From assembly GCF_001906925.1 (NCBI RefSeq), contig NZ_MRWQ01000004.1:124001-188000 (forward strand): a stretch of DNA of 64,000 nt, given 5' to 3'. This document shows, in pieces, positions 27,642-35,148 of this stretch. The stretch's first letter is position 1. The number at the start of each line of letters is the position of its first letter. Made by a program: the position numbers and the translations under genes. This stretch comes from Domibacillus mangrovi. Lineage in GTDB: Bacteria > Bacillota > Bacilli > Bacillales > Domibacillaceae. The notes under the pieces were generated by a model. The model was not told the DNA's origin and made no database searches. It saw only the letters and a list, made by a program, of their open reading frames with translations.

Positions 27642-29162
27642 TTACAAAGAGGGAGAAAGTTGTTTTTCAAGCATTGTTCCTTGGTCAGCGAGGCGTGTAT
27701 GCCATGAAAAAGCCTTTTCAAGCATATGCGGTGTTTGACCTCCACGTAAAGATGCTTCTTCAAAATATTGAAGCAACTGATCTTTATACATCGGGTGTGC
27801 ACAATTGTGAATAATGACAAGTGCTCGTTCGCGCGGTGCTAGCCCGCGCAAGTCCGCATATCCTTGCTCGGTGACGAGAATATCAACGTCATGTTCTGTA
27901 TGATCAACGTGTGAAGCGAAAGGAACGATACTCGATATGATCCCGTTTTTAGCGGTTGATTTTGTTACGAAAATAGCTGTCCGAGCGTTTCGGGCAAAGT
28001 CGCCTGAGCCACCGATCCCATTCATCATTTTAGTACCAGATACGTGTGTAGAATTAATATTTCCATAAATATCCGCTTCAAGTGCGGTATTTATAGATAA
28101 CAAACCGAACCGTCGAATGAGTTCAGGATGGTTTGAAATCTCTTGTGGACGGAGGATAAGTTTGTCCCGATACATTTCTAAGTTGGCATATACTTCATTC
28201 ATTTTTTTTTCTGATAACGTAATGGAGCAGGCGGAAGCAAAGCGGATTTTACCGTGGTCAAACAAATCAAACACAGCATCCTGTAATACTTCGGAATACA
28301 CTTCAAGATTTTCAAACTCTGAATGAATGAGCCCGTGTAGCACGGCATTGGCAACAGAGCCAATCCCAGATTGAAGTGGAGCCAATTCATTCGTAAGACG
28401 GCCTGCTTTTACTTCTTCTCTCAAGAAGTTAATGAGATGGGCGGCCATTTGTGCCGTCTCCTCATCTGGTGGAACAATCGTAGATGGAGAATCTAGCGAT
28501 TGTGTAATGACAATGCCTTTGATTTTAGCCAGATCAACACGTATTCCTATTTCACCGATTCGTTCCTCAATAGATGTCAGCATAATCGGTCCGCGCTCCC
28601 CTTGCTCATTAGGGCTGTAAATATCGTGAAGTCCTTCCAGTTCAGCTGGCTGGGTAAGATTTAATTCAATAATGACATTCTTTGCTTTTTCAATAAAAAT
28701 AGAAGAGTTTCCGACAGACGTTGTAGGGATGATAAGACCTTCTTCTGTAATAGCAACGGCTTCAATAATGGCATAATCAATCGGGTCTAGCACTTTACTC
28801 CGAATAAGTTCAGCTGTGTGGGACAGATGCTGATCAACAAAATAGAGACTGCCATCATTAATTTTTTTCCGCATCGATGAGTCGGCTTGAAAGGGGAGCC
28901 GTTTATGAATAATGCCTGCTTCCGCCATTAATTTATCAAGATCAAAGCCAAGTGAAGCGCCAGTAAAGACATTGATTTTAAAGGTTTCTGTTTTGGCACG
29001 TTCAATGAGTGACGTAGGTACAGCTTTCGCATCACCGGCTCGCGTAAACCCACTTAACCCAATTGTCATGCCGTCCTGAATCCAAGAAGCAGCTTCATCA
29101 GCTGAGACAATATGTGTATGTAAATCATTCATTCGTAATCGTTCTGTTATGTGTTGATCCAC
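27642..29162 (-). CDS. Acetyl-CoA hydrolase / succinate CoA-transferase family protein
   Basis: 506 residues, family I CoA-transferase of the Cat1/Ach1 type, which moves CoA between acetyl- or propionyl-CoA and succinate or acetate, or hydrolyses acetyl-CoA. The N-terminal half contains GLSGFTRAGDAKAVP; the C-terminal half has GIGGSGDFARNA and the TEHDVDILVTEQGYADLRGL block. GGAGG is 9 bases before GTG 29162. The Glu nucleophile is expected in the EYSEVLQDAV-type region near residue 280. Repeat R4, a cre-like site and a LytTR gene lie upstream, hinting at carbon-regulated acetate metabolism (inference). Confidence 0.88.
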   Translation of the reverse strand: MDQHITERLRMNDLHTHIVSADEAASWIQDGMTIGLSGFTRAGDAKAVPTSLIERAKTETFKINVFTGASLGFDLDKLMAEAGIIHKRLPFQADSSMRKKINDGSLYFVDQHLSHTAELIRSKVLDPIDYAIIEAVAITEEGLIIPTTSVGNSSIFIEKAKNVIIELNLTQPAELEGLHDIYSPNEQGERGPIMLTSIEERIGEIGIRVDLAKIKGIVITQSLDSPSTIVPPDEETAQMAAHLINFLREEVKAGRLTNELAPLQSGIGSVANAVLHGLIHSEFENLEVYSEVLQDAVFDLFDHGKIRFASACSITLSEKKMNEVYANLEMYRDKLILRPQEISNHPELIRRFGLLSINTALEADIYGNINSTHVSGTKMMNGIGGSGDFARNARTAIFVTKSTAKNGIISSIVPFASHVDHTEHDVDILVTEQGYADLRGLAPRERALVIIHNCAHPMYKDQLLQYFEEASLRGGQTPHMLEKAFSWHTRLADQGTMLEKQLSPSL

Positions 29163-29184
29163 GATTCGATCCCTCCGATTCGTT

Positions 29185-29341
29185 TTTATCCCGCATTAAC
29201 GGGTAGTAAGACCCCTACTTCAAGACTTCGAAAAGAAAAGAAGGATACGTGGGGGATCAACTGCCCGTAAAAGCCCGATTGGTTCAACTAACATTCAGTG
29301 GAGGATGAAGAAAACCCCCACTGAATGAAGTTTCACTTTAT
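29185..29341 (+). repeat. Dispersed intergenic repeat, copy R4 (medium form)
   Basis: About 157 bp: left end TTTATCCCGCATTAACGGGT, hairpin 1, GCCCGATTGGTTC, then AACTAACATTCAGTGG paired with CCACTGAATG and the right end GAAGTTTCACTTTAT. It lacks the terminator-like module. Lies 22 bases upstream of the CoA-transferase start and reads away from it. Confidence 0.9.
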
Positions 29342-29356
29342 TAGTGTAACAAATAG

Positions 29357-29370
29357 TGAAAGGGCTTTCA
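29357..29370. promoter_or_regulatory. cre-like palindrome upstream of the CoA-transferase gene
   Basis: TGAAAGGGCTTTCA differs from the CcpA consensus TGAAANCGNTTTCA at one position (G for the central C). It sits between the lytTR terminator and repeat R4, about 195 bases before the CoA-transferase start. Binding is not certain. Confidence 0.4.
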
Positions 29371-29393
29371 TTTGTGTGCGCATGAAAAGCCGC

Positions 29394-29424
29394 AAAAAAG
29401 ACGCGAAAGAGAAATTTCGCGTCA
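29394..29424 (-). terminator. Terminator after the LytTR gene
   Basis: GACGCGAAA and TTTCGCGTC pair tightly; on the minus strand TTTTTT follows. Confidence 0.88.
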
Positions 29425-29436
29425 TGAAGCAGTATA

Positions 29437-30087
29437 TTAATAATTGAGTGATTTCCGAAAAATACTCGTATACGTCTGTGTGACAGGGATTTTCGTTCTA
29501 TCTTTCATAATGAGCAAAAAGGTAGAATGCGAATCTGGCTGAATTTCCTGAATGAAATGAACGTTCACAATATAGGAACGGTGGACGCGGATAAAAGAAT
29601 CATCCGGCAGTGTAAACTCAAGCTCAGTTAAATTTAACTTATGATAACCGCTCCCGGTCTGTGCTTGTACTCTTGTTTTCCGGCCTTCTGATTCCAGATA
29701 CATGACATCGCTGTAAGGAATCGGGTACCACTTATCTTCGGATTTAATTGTCAGTACATTGCGCGCAATCGGCGATGGTTTTGCCGGATAGATGGTGGTA
29801 ATGGCACCGCTCACTTCATTATCATCAAAAATGGGTACGGACATAGCATAATATGGGATTCCATACACGTCACTCTCAATATACGTCGATACTTGATGCT
29901 TTTCTACTAATGCTTGATGTGTCACACTGCCTTTTTTAATCGGATCGCCAGCGTGAATGTGTAGGTCAACAAGACGGCTTGGCTGATAATAAATAAATTT
30001 TTTGCAGTTGGAAATAGCGACTGATGTGTTTGAGGGGAAAAATTCTTTCATCACTTCCATAATACTAGATACAGTAAGTTGATCCAT
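29437..30087 (-). CDS. LytTR-type transcriptional regulator with N-terminal sensory region
   Basis: 216 residues. The C-terminal 100 residues are a LytTR DNA-binding domain: WYPIPYSDVMYLESEGRKTRV, then FIRVHRSYIVNVHFIQEI. The N-terminal 100 residues are not a response-regulator receiver (no Asp pocket) but a compact sensor-like region with TYIESDVYGIPYYAMSVPIFD, resembling a PAS/Cache fold, so it may sense a ligand directly. AAAGGAG 9 bases ahead sets the start at MDQLTVSSI. Repeat R5 occupies the upstream region and R4 follows the gene. The target may be the neighbouring CoA-transferase gene (inference only). Confidence 0.85.
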   Translation of the reverse strand: MDQLTVSSIMEVMKEFFPSNTSVAISNCKKFIYYQPSRLVDLHIHAGDPIKKGSVTHQALVEKHQVSTYIESDVYGIPYYAMSVPIFDDNEVSGAITTIYPAKPSPIARNVLTIKSEDKWYPIPYSDVMYLESEGRKTRVQAQTGSGYHKLNLTELEFTLPDDSFIRVHRSYIVNVHFIQEIQPDSHSTFLLIMKDRTKIPVTQTYTSIFRKSLNY

Positions 30088-30130
30088 TTTATCCACTCCT
30101 TTTGAATGGTTGTAGTACAATAATTTTAAC

Positions 30131-30340
30131 ATAAAGTGAAACTTCTATCAGTGGGAGGGTCATCCCCACTGAATAAAAAGGAACTCAAGTATTACCGCAT
30201 CCTGCGGTAATACTTGAGTGACCGGCTTCAGCCGGCCCGAACCAATCGGGCCTTTACGGGTAGTTATCCCCCACAGATCCTTTATTGGTTTTTCTAAGTC
30301 TCAAAGTGAGGGATTGTACTGCCCGTTAATCTGCGATATA
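30131..30340 (-). repeat. Dispersed intergenic repeat, copy R5 (reverse orientation, with terminator-like module)
   Basis: About 210 bp, read on the minus strand from 30340: variant left end TATCGCAGATTAACGGGC, hairpin 1, GCCCGATTGGTTCGGGC, CCGGCTGAAGCCGG, then a perfect hairpin ACTCAAGTATTACCGCA/TGCGGTAATACTTGAGT followed by CCTTTTTA, and a terminal stem ending ATAGAAGTTTCACTTTAT. It fills the divergent space between lytTR and ybaK, 17 bases from the ybaK start. Confidence 0.9.
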
Positions 30341-30356
30341 GATGGAGTGATTCAGT

Positions 30357-30836
30357 ATGGCAAAAGGGAAAACAAATGCAATGCGGCTGCTTGATGCAGG
30401 GGGTATTGCATACAATATGTATGAATATGACAATAAAGATGGGAAAACGGATGGTGTATCTGTGGCAGGAAAAATTGATAAGGCCGTAGGGAATGTATTC
30501 AAAACACTTGTCACGCAGGGAGCAGCAGGGCTTTATGTATTTGTCGTTCCAGTTGAAGAAGAACTGGATTTGAAAAAAGCTGCTCGTGCCGCCAGTGAGA
30601 AAAAAATTGAAATGATTCCAGTGAAAGATCTTCAAAAACAGACGGGTTACATTCGCGGAGGTTGCTCGCCTATTGGGATGAAGAAGCTCTATCCGACTTA
30701 TATTGACGCAAATGCTTTACATTTGGACTTCATGATTGTCAGTGCTGGGAAAGTTGGTGCACAGATCGAGCTAGCACCGATGGACTTAAAAATGATCGTA
30801 AATGCTACAATTTGTGAAGTTGTGAAGAAACCTTGA
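30357..30836 (+). CDS. ybaK: Cys-tRNA(Pro)/Cys-tRNA(Cys) deacylase
   Basis: 159-residue YbaK/EbsC-type editing enzyme that hydrolyses cysteine wrongly charged on tRNA(Pro). Family marks are KTLVTQGAAGLYVFVVPVEEELDLKKAAR with the catalytic Lys region, and GYIRGGCSPIGMKK at about 99-112. GGAGTG lies 7 bases before ATG 30357, immediately beyond repeat copy R5, so its promoter must lie in or beyond that repeat. Monocistronic. Confidence 0.92.
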   Translation: MAKGKTNAMRLLDAGGIAYNMYEYDNKDGKTDGVSVAGKIDKAVGNVFKTLVTQGAAGLYVFVVPVEEELDLKKAARAASEKKIEMIPVKDLQKQTGYIRGGCSPIGMKKLYPTYIDANALHLDFMIVSAGKVGAQIELAPMDLKMIVNATICEVVKKP

Positions 30837-30948
30837 ATAAAGTGTTAACAAATTGTGTATAGTTCATGGCATCTCTGTAAAAACGTTCTTTTTCACTGTT
30901 TTTTTCGTATACTGTAGTCATCAAAAGAAACAGGAGTTGAACCTCAAC

Positions 30949-31239
30949 ATGATGGTCGTTGAAAATCTTCTTGACGTGAAAAAATATTTCGCCGGTGAAG
31001 TAAAAGAAAACTTTGTTGTGCAGTATGAGAAAATGCTAAAATCCAGCGCATGTTATCAAGCAGGCGATTTACACGAAACAGAAGACGAAACAGCGGAATG
31101 CATTAAAGTCCTTCGTTCAACAGGTGAAGCAAGTTCAGTCATACGAATTAGTGAATATCCAATCGGCGCTGAATTCACATGCATTGACGAAGCGCTTGCT
31201 CGCATTCGGGAAGCACATAGCGATATTTTTAAACGATAA
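30949..31239 (+). CDS. Hypothetical protein, 96 residues
   Basis: Not recognised. Acidic soluble protein starting MMVVENLLDVKKYF, with no membrane segment; Cys residues are scattered (SACYQ, AECIKV, FTCIDE) without a metal-binding pattern. CAGGAG precedes by 12 bases, slightly long, so ATG 30952 is equally possible. A TATACT hexamer near 30909 may be its -10 box. A terminator follows directly, so it is a separate unit. Confidence 0.7.
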   Translation: MMVVENLLDVKKYFAGEVKENFVVQYEKMLKSSACYQAGDLHETEDETAECIKVLRSTGEASSVIRISEYPIGAEFTCIDEALARIREAHSDIFKR

Positions 31240-31249
31240 ATAAAAGAGC

Positions 31250-31280
31250 AGTCAGTTCCTTTAAGGAGCTGGCTTATTTT
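31250..31280 (+). terminator. Terminator after the 96-residue protein gene
   Basis: GTCAGTTCCTT pairs with AAGGAGCTGGC, followed by TTATTTT. Confidence 0.7.
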
Positions 31281-31421
31281 ATATGAACAATGCGAGGGAG
31301 TCAAAAATCGTAATGAGTGTTCAGAATAAGAGGGGCATGGTCACAAGTTGAGACAGTGTAGAGAAATTCTGGTATACATATTCTATTGTGGTCATATAGT
31401 TAGGCTTGAGGAGGTGGGCGG

Positions 31422-32417
31422 ATGCATTATTTTACGTCAGGCCATACGTCGAGAGGATTCGTGCAGATGGCGGAGACGAATGTGTCAGATGTGCGTCAGT
31501 TTATTTTGCTGCGGGGCGGTGGAGAGTGTGCGCAGATGGAGTGTTTGAAAGAGATTGAGGGGCGGCTTCAAACAGAGGGCGTCCAATTTGATTCTATTCG
31601 CAGTCCGTGGAATGCGCTCATGCCGGAAGGACTTATTGTTGGTAATAAAGCGATCTGGTGTGGCAGTCTGGCACCGGATATACCAATTGAAGCAACAGTC
31701 CGTCATGCCGCTATTCATCCAGATATGCTATCGGCTCCGCCCGCACAGAAAACAGCACACATTGCTTATGATTGTTTTCGGGAAGCACTGTTCATTCATG
31801 ACAAATGGGAATCGATTTTCATTAACCGATTTGATCCGAAAAAAGCAGATCGACTGGCACAGCACTGGATCACAGCTTTATTTCCGGGGAAATCTGAAGG
31901 TGAGAAACAAAAAACAATTCATCGCTTTCTCGGGGCAGCTACACCAACTGGACCCGTTGATTATATTCCAGAACTGACAGAAGGATTGAAGAAACGGTAC
32001 TTAATTAAAGGAAGAGCAGGCACAGGCAAATCAACGTTTATGAAAAAAATTGCTGCTTTCTCGGAGCAGAAAGGTTATCGGACAGAAATGTATCATTGCG
32101 GGTTTGACCCGGCGAGCATTGATATGGTTATCGTTCGTGAACTTGGATTTGCGCTCTTTGACAGCACGGCACCTCATGAATATTTCCCTGGAAATAATGA
32201 AGTGGATGTTATTATTGACACGTATGCAGAACTTGTTGAACCTGGAACGGACGAGATGTATGCAAAAGAAATCGCTGCATTATCAAAGAGGTACTCTGAA
32301 CTAATGGAGGAAGGAACGGCCCATTTGCTTGAAGCATACAAAGAAAAAGAGGCAGCACGGACGGCTACGCCTGCGGCTGCTTCAAGAACAGCAGAAATGA
32401 TTTGGAATTATTTATAG
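31422..32417 (+). CDS. P-loop ATPase-like protein (PRK06851 type)
   Basis: 331 residues. A P-loop GRAGTGKS at 197-204 lies in the C-terminal half, followed by MYHCGFDPASIDMVIV, typical of the PRK06851 family of uncharacterised Bacillus proteins, which have two related halves. The N-terminal half starts HYFTSGHTSRGFVQM, where the P-loop position is degenerate. GAGGAGGTGG precedes ATG 31422 closely. Function unknown; nucleotide binding is the only safe inference. The 3' end overlaps the convergent DUF915 gene by 10 bases. Confidence 0.82.
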   Translation: MHYFTSGHTSRGFVQMAETNVSDVRQFILLRGGGECAQMECLKEIEGRLQTEGVQFDSIRSPWNALMPEGLIVGNKAIWCGSLAPDIPIEATVRHAAIHPDMLSAPPAQKTAHIAYDCFREALFIHDKWESIFINRFDPKKADRLAQHWITALFPGKSEGEKQKTIHRFLGAATPTGPVDYIPELTEGLKKRYLIKGRAGTGKSTFMKKIAAFSEQKGYRTEMYHCGFDPASIDMVIVRELGFALFDSTAPHEYFPGNNEVDVIIDTYAELVEPGTDEMYAKEIAALSKRYSELMEEGTAHLLEAYKEKEAARTATPAAASRTAEMIWNYL

Positions 32418-33211
32418 GAAAAGAAATGCCCGATTTTTTCATCTACAATCGGTGTTTCGTGCAGACCGCTATGATCGATTGTTTTGTCATAAATAACATT
32501 AACATGATAGTTTTTTTTCGGTACGATCGCCTTTAAATGGAGCGCGCTTTTTACCGGTGTCACTTGATCGCCAGTACTAGCAATATTCAGTACGTCCGTT
32601 TCAGCAGGAAAATGTGTATGTCCGGCCGCAATTTGTGCAAGCGCAGGAGAGCCAGGCATTAAGTCGTACACGGCAGGACCGGTGTTTTGTGTAAACCACC
32701 GGCCGCCGGCGACCCCGTCAAATGGACTGCCAATCGTGACGAGTTTATCCGTGACAGGATGGCGCGCCGGGTCATACAGTTCCTGCAAAAACTTCACCGA
32801 GACAATACCGCCCATAGAATGACTGACGATGTTGACGCGATTGATCCCATATTCTTTTTTCAGCACTTGCATAACGGATGCGAGGGCATGGGATGTATCA
32901 TCAAATGAAGCGCGGTTATTTTTAAATAATACTTGAATAAAAGCAGGTTTATTAGGGAGAGAAATATCTTCATGAACGAGCAGCCGGCCAGTCTTTGTCA
33001 CATTTATCGTCAACGCCCGTGCTCCCCATCTGTACTCTTCAAATCGGGCAATCATCGTATTGAATGAGTTGGCATTCCCTTTAAAGCCATGTACAAACAC
33101 GACTGCATCTACATATTGATTTTCTGACACGGCATGATCGTTTTTAGAAAGTGTTAAAAAGCTTACATATACAAAAGCAGCTGCCGCTAAAAATAAGCCG
33201 AATTTGCGCAT
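32408..33211 (-). CDS. DUF915 alpha/beta hydrolase, exported or membrane-anchored
   Basis: 267 residues. An N-terminal hydrophobic segment (about 4-20) acts as signal or anchor. The alpha/beta-hydrolase fold shows VVFVHGFKGNANSF (oxyanion loop), the nucleophile elbow VSHSMGG (Ser about 132), TGDQVTPV with the Asp region, and DHSGLHET with the catalytic His near the end. GGAGAGGACGG lies 7 bases before ATG 33211. Related to putative lipases of the YcpA/DUF915 group; substrate unknown. Confidence 0.88.
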   Translation of the reverse strand: MRKFGLFLAAAAFVYVSFLTLSKNDHAVSENQYVDAVVFVHGFKGNANSFNTMIARFEEYRWGARALTINVTKTGRLLVHEDISLPNKPAFIQVLFKNNRASFDDTSHALASVMQVLKKEYGINRVNIVSHSMGGIVSVKFLQELYDPARHPVTDKLVTIGSPFDGVAGGRWFTQNTGPAVYDLMPGSPALAQIAAGHTHFPAETDVLNIASTGDQVTPVKSALHLKAIVPKKNYHVNVIYDKTIDHSGLHETPIVDEKIGHFFSYK

Positions 33212-33250
33212 GACCAGCCGTCCTCTCCACTAAACATGTAGTATCGTTTA

Positions 33251-33439
33251 GTGTACAAAGTTCCTACGGAAATATACAGGTTTGAATATACTGGGAAAAA
33301 GCAGGTGATAGGGGCGAAAGAGTTCATTGGTAAATGTGAAAAGTGTGGAGAAAGTATTTACTGCATGGATGGCTTTTTCTGTGGCATAAAGGAAAGCGGC
33401 AAACTGTTTTGTTTTAACTGTGCGGATGAAAAAAAATAA
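33251..33439 (+). CDS. Small zinc-ribbon-like protein
   Basis: 62 residues at most, not recognised. Two CxxC pairs (CEKCGESIYC and CFNCAD) about 25 residues apart suggest a treble-clef or ribbon zinc site; the N-terminal part is basic. The GTG start at 33251 has no visible ribosome site; GTG 33304, preceded only by AAAAAGCAG, would give a shorter form that keeps all cysteines. A good terminator follows the stop codon, supporting a real gene. Confidence 0.55.
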   Translation: MYKVPTEIYRFEYTGKKQVIGAKEFIGKCEKCGESIYCMDGFFCGIKESGKLFCFNCADEKK

Positions 33440-33469
33440 GAGCCTGCTTACAATGCAGTGCTCTTTTTT
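33438..33469 (+). terminator. Terminator after the zinc-ribbon gene
   Basis: AAGAGCCTGC pairs with GCAGTGCTCTT, followed by TTTT. Confidence 0.8.
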
Positions 33470-33590
33470 GTAATGCCGGGGGAAGACATATCACTGATTC
33501 ATCATATACTGAAATTCCCGAAGTACCGCTTCTTTGTCGCATGTATTAAACAGTGAGCGTCTTTTTCAATAAGCCGAGAACCTGTGCCAT

Positions 33591-33880
33591 TTTATTCCGC
33601 ATTAACGGGGAGTAAGACCCCCGCTTCAAGCCGTCGAAAAGAAAAGGAGGATAAGCGAGGGATCAACTGCCCGTAAAAGCCCGATTGGTTCGGGCCGGCC
33701 GAAGCCGGTCACTCAGGTATTGCCGCAGGACGCGTCGCTCTTTACCTGAGTTCCTTTTTATTCAGTGGGGCTAAGAGGAACGCAGACTAAGATCGTCACG
33801 TCCTGTGACAACGTCTGCATGATTCACATCGTGTGAACCTAACCCCCACTGAATCCCACTGAATGAAGTTTCACTTTATT
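33591..33880 (+). repeat. Dispersed intergenic repeat, copy R6 (longest form)
   Basis: About 290 bp with every module of R3: hairpin 1, GCCCGA/TCGGGC hairpin, CCGGCCGAAGCCGG, ACTCAGGTA/TACCTGAGT hairpin with following TTTTTA, ATTCAGTGGGG outer stem with inner GCAGAC/GTCTGC and GTCAC/GTGAC stems, right end. Near the end CCCACTGAAT is tandemly duplicated. The remaining parts of the 33470-33983 gap show nothing else. Lies between convergent genes. Confidence 0.9.
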
Positions 33881-33983
33881 CTTTATGTAATTTCGTTTCG
33901 TCCGAATCAGCTTTAAATTCATCAAAACGAGATGGCTTAATTGTTCTTTATTCATAAAAGCACAATGCAGGGTAAAGAGCTGG

Positions 33984-35066
33984 TTAATCGACTTCTTTTC
34001 CCGCAACTTCACGGATTTCTGTTCGTTTTTGGTACAAGTTCGACAAGATTGTTTTAATAACAGCATATGTTGGGATGGCGAGAATAATTCCCCAGAGACC
34101 AGCGATGTTACCAGCTGCCAGAATGATCGTGATCACTGTCAGCGGATGAATATCAAGTGCTTTGCCCATAACGTTTGGAGAAATAAAATTGCTTTCAATT
34201 TGTTGGGCAACGAGCATGATAATCCCGACATAAATGACCATTTGCGGCTCTTGACTGTATGCAATGAATATGGCTGGAACAACGGCGATATATGGGCCAA
34301 GAAACGGAATAACATTTGTGAACATTCCAAACATTGCAAGCAACAGTGCGTAATCAAGGCCGATAATTAAATATCCGATTAAAAGCATGACGCCCACGAG
34401 AAAGCTGACCAAAAGTTGTCCTTGAATGTATGAACGAAGTGTCACGTCTAGATCATGAAGTGTATGACGAATCCATGTTTTTCGTTCTCCGGAAAAAAAG
34501 CCAGCAACAAATGGTGCAAATTTTTCATGGTCTTTCAGCATGTATACGAGGAAGAATGGCACGAGAATAATTAAAAATAGTCCCTGTACGAACGATTGAA
34601 TAAAGCTGATCAGCCGTGAACTAAAGCCCGTTACGTACTCATTCAGTTTGCCAGTTACATTTTCGAGAGATTCAATCGCAGCAGGTGGAAGACGGTCTTT
34701 TTGATTCAACACGAAATCCATCGCCTTTTCTCCTTCTATTATCATTTGAGGCAAGTTATCAACGAGTGAACTCACCTGACTATTCACGACCGGAGCAATT
34801 AGAGCATAAATAAGCCAGAAAACAAGTCCAATGATGACCATAACAGTGCTCAATGACGCCCAGCGCGGAAGTTTCTTTAATTCAAGCCATTTCATAATCG
34901 GACGCGTTAAATAAAATAAAACGCCTCCAAGCAAAGCGGGCAGGAAAATGGTTGTCGCAACGATCACGAGCGGATGAAATACTTCATGAATTTCTTGAAA
35001 CATAAAAATAATGAGCATGGCAAGTAATATGCCAATTCCAGTCTGAAACCAGAGCTTATTTGTCAC
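33984..35066 (-). CDS. AI-2E family transporter (PerM/YdbI-like)
   Basis: 360 residues with about eight helices and the usual large loop region in the middle, of the AI-2E family. Members export autoinducer-2 or act as Na+/H+ antiporters; the role of most is unknown. The C-terminal part has FGMFTNVIPFLGPYIAVVPA and LVAQQIESNFISPNVMGKAL, the family's most conserved blocks. AAAGGATG lies 6-7 bases before GTG 35066. No quorum-sensing genes are adjacent. Confidence 0.88.
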   Translation of the reverse strand: MTNKLWFQTGIGILLAMLIIFMFQEIHEVFHPLVIVATTIFLPALLGGVLFYLTRPIMKWLELKKLPRWASLSTVMVIIGLVFWLIYALIAPVVNSQVSSLVDNLPQMIIEGEKAMDFVLNQKDRLPPAAIESLENVTGKLNEYVTGFSSRLISFIQSFVQGLFLIILVPFFLVYMLKDHEKFAPFVAGFFSGERKTWIRHTLHDLDVTLRSYIQGQLLVSFLVGVMLLIGYLIIGLDYALLLAMFGMFTNVIPFLGPYIAVVPAIFIAYSQEPQMVIYVGIIMLVAQQIESNFISPNVMGKALDIHPLTVITIILAAGNIAGLWGIILAIPTYAVIKTILSNLYQKRTEIREVAGKEVD

Positions 35067-35120
35067 ATAGACACATCCTTTCTATATGTCAACATACCAT
35101 ATTTACCCGTCTATACGAAA

Positions 35121-35148
35121 AAAAAGCCGAAGAGTTCCGGCTTTTTAA
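35121..35148 (-). terminator. Terminator after the yjiH-like gene
   Basis: AAAAAGCCG and CGGCTTTTT pair around a short loop and a long T run follows on the minus strand. Confidence 0.85.
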
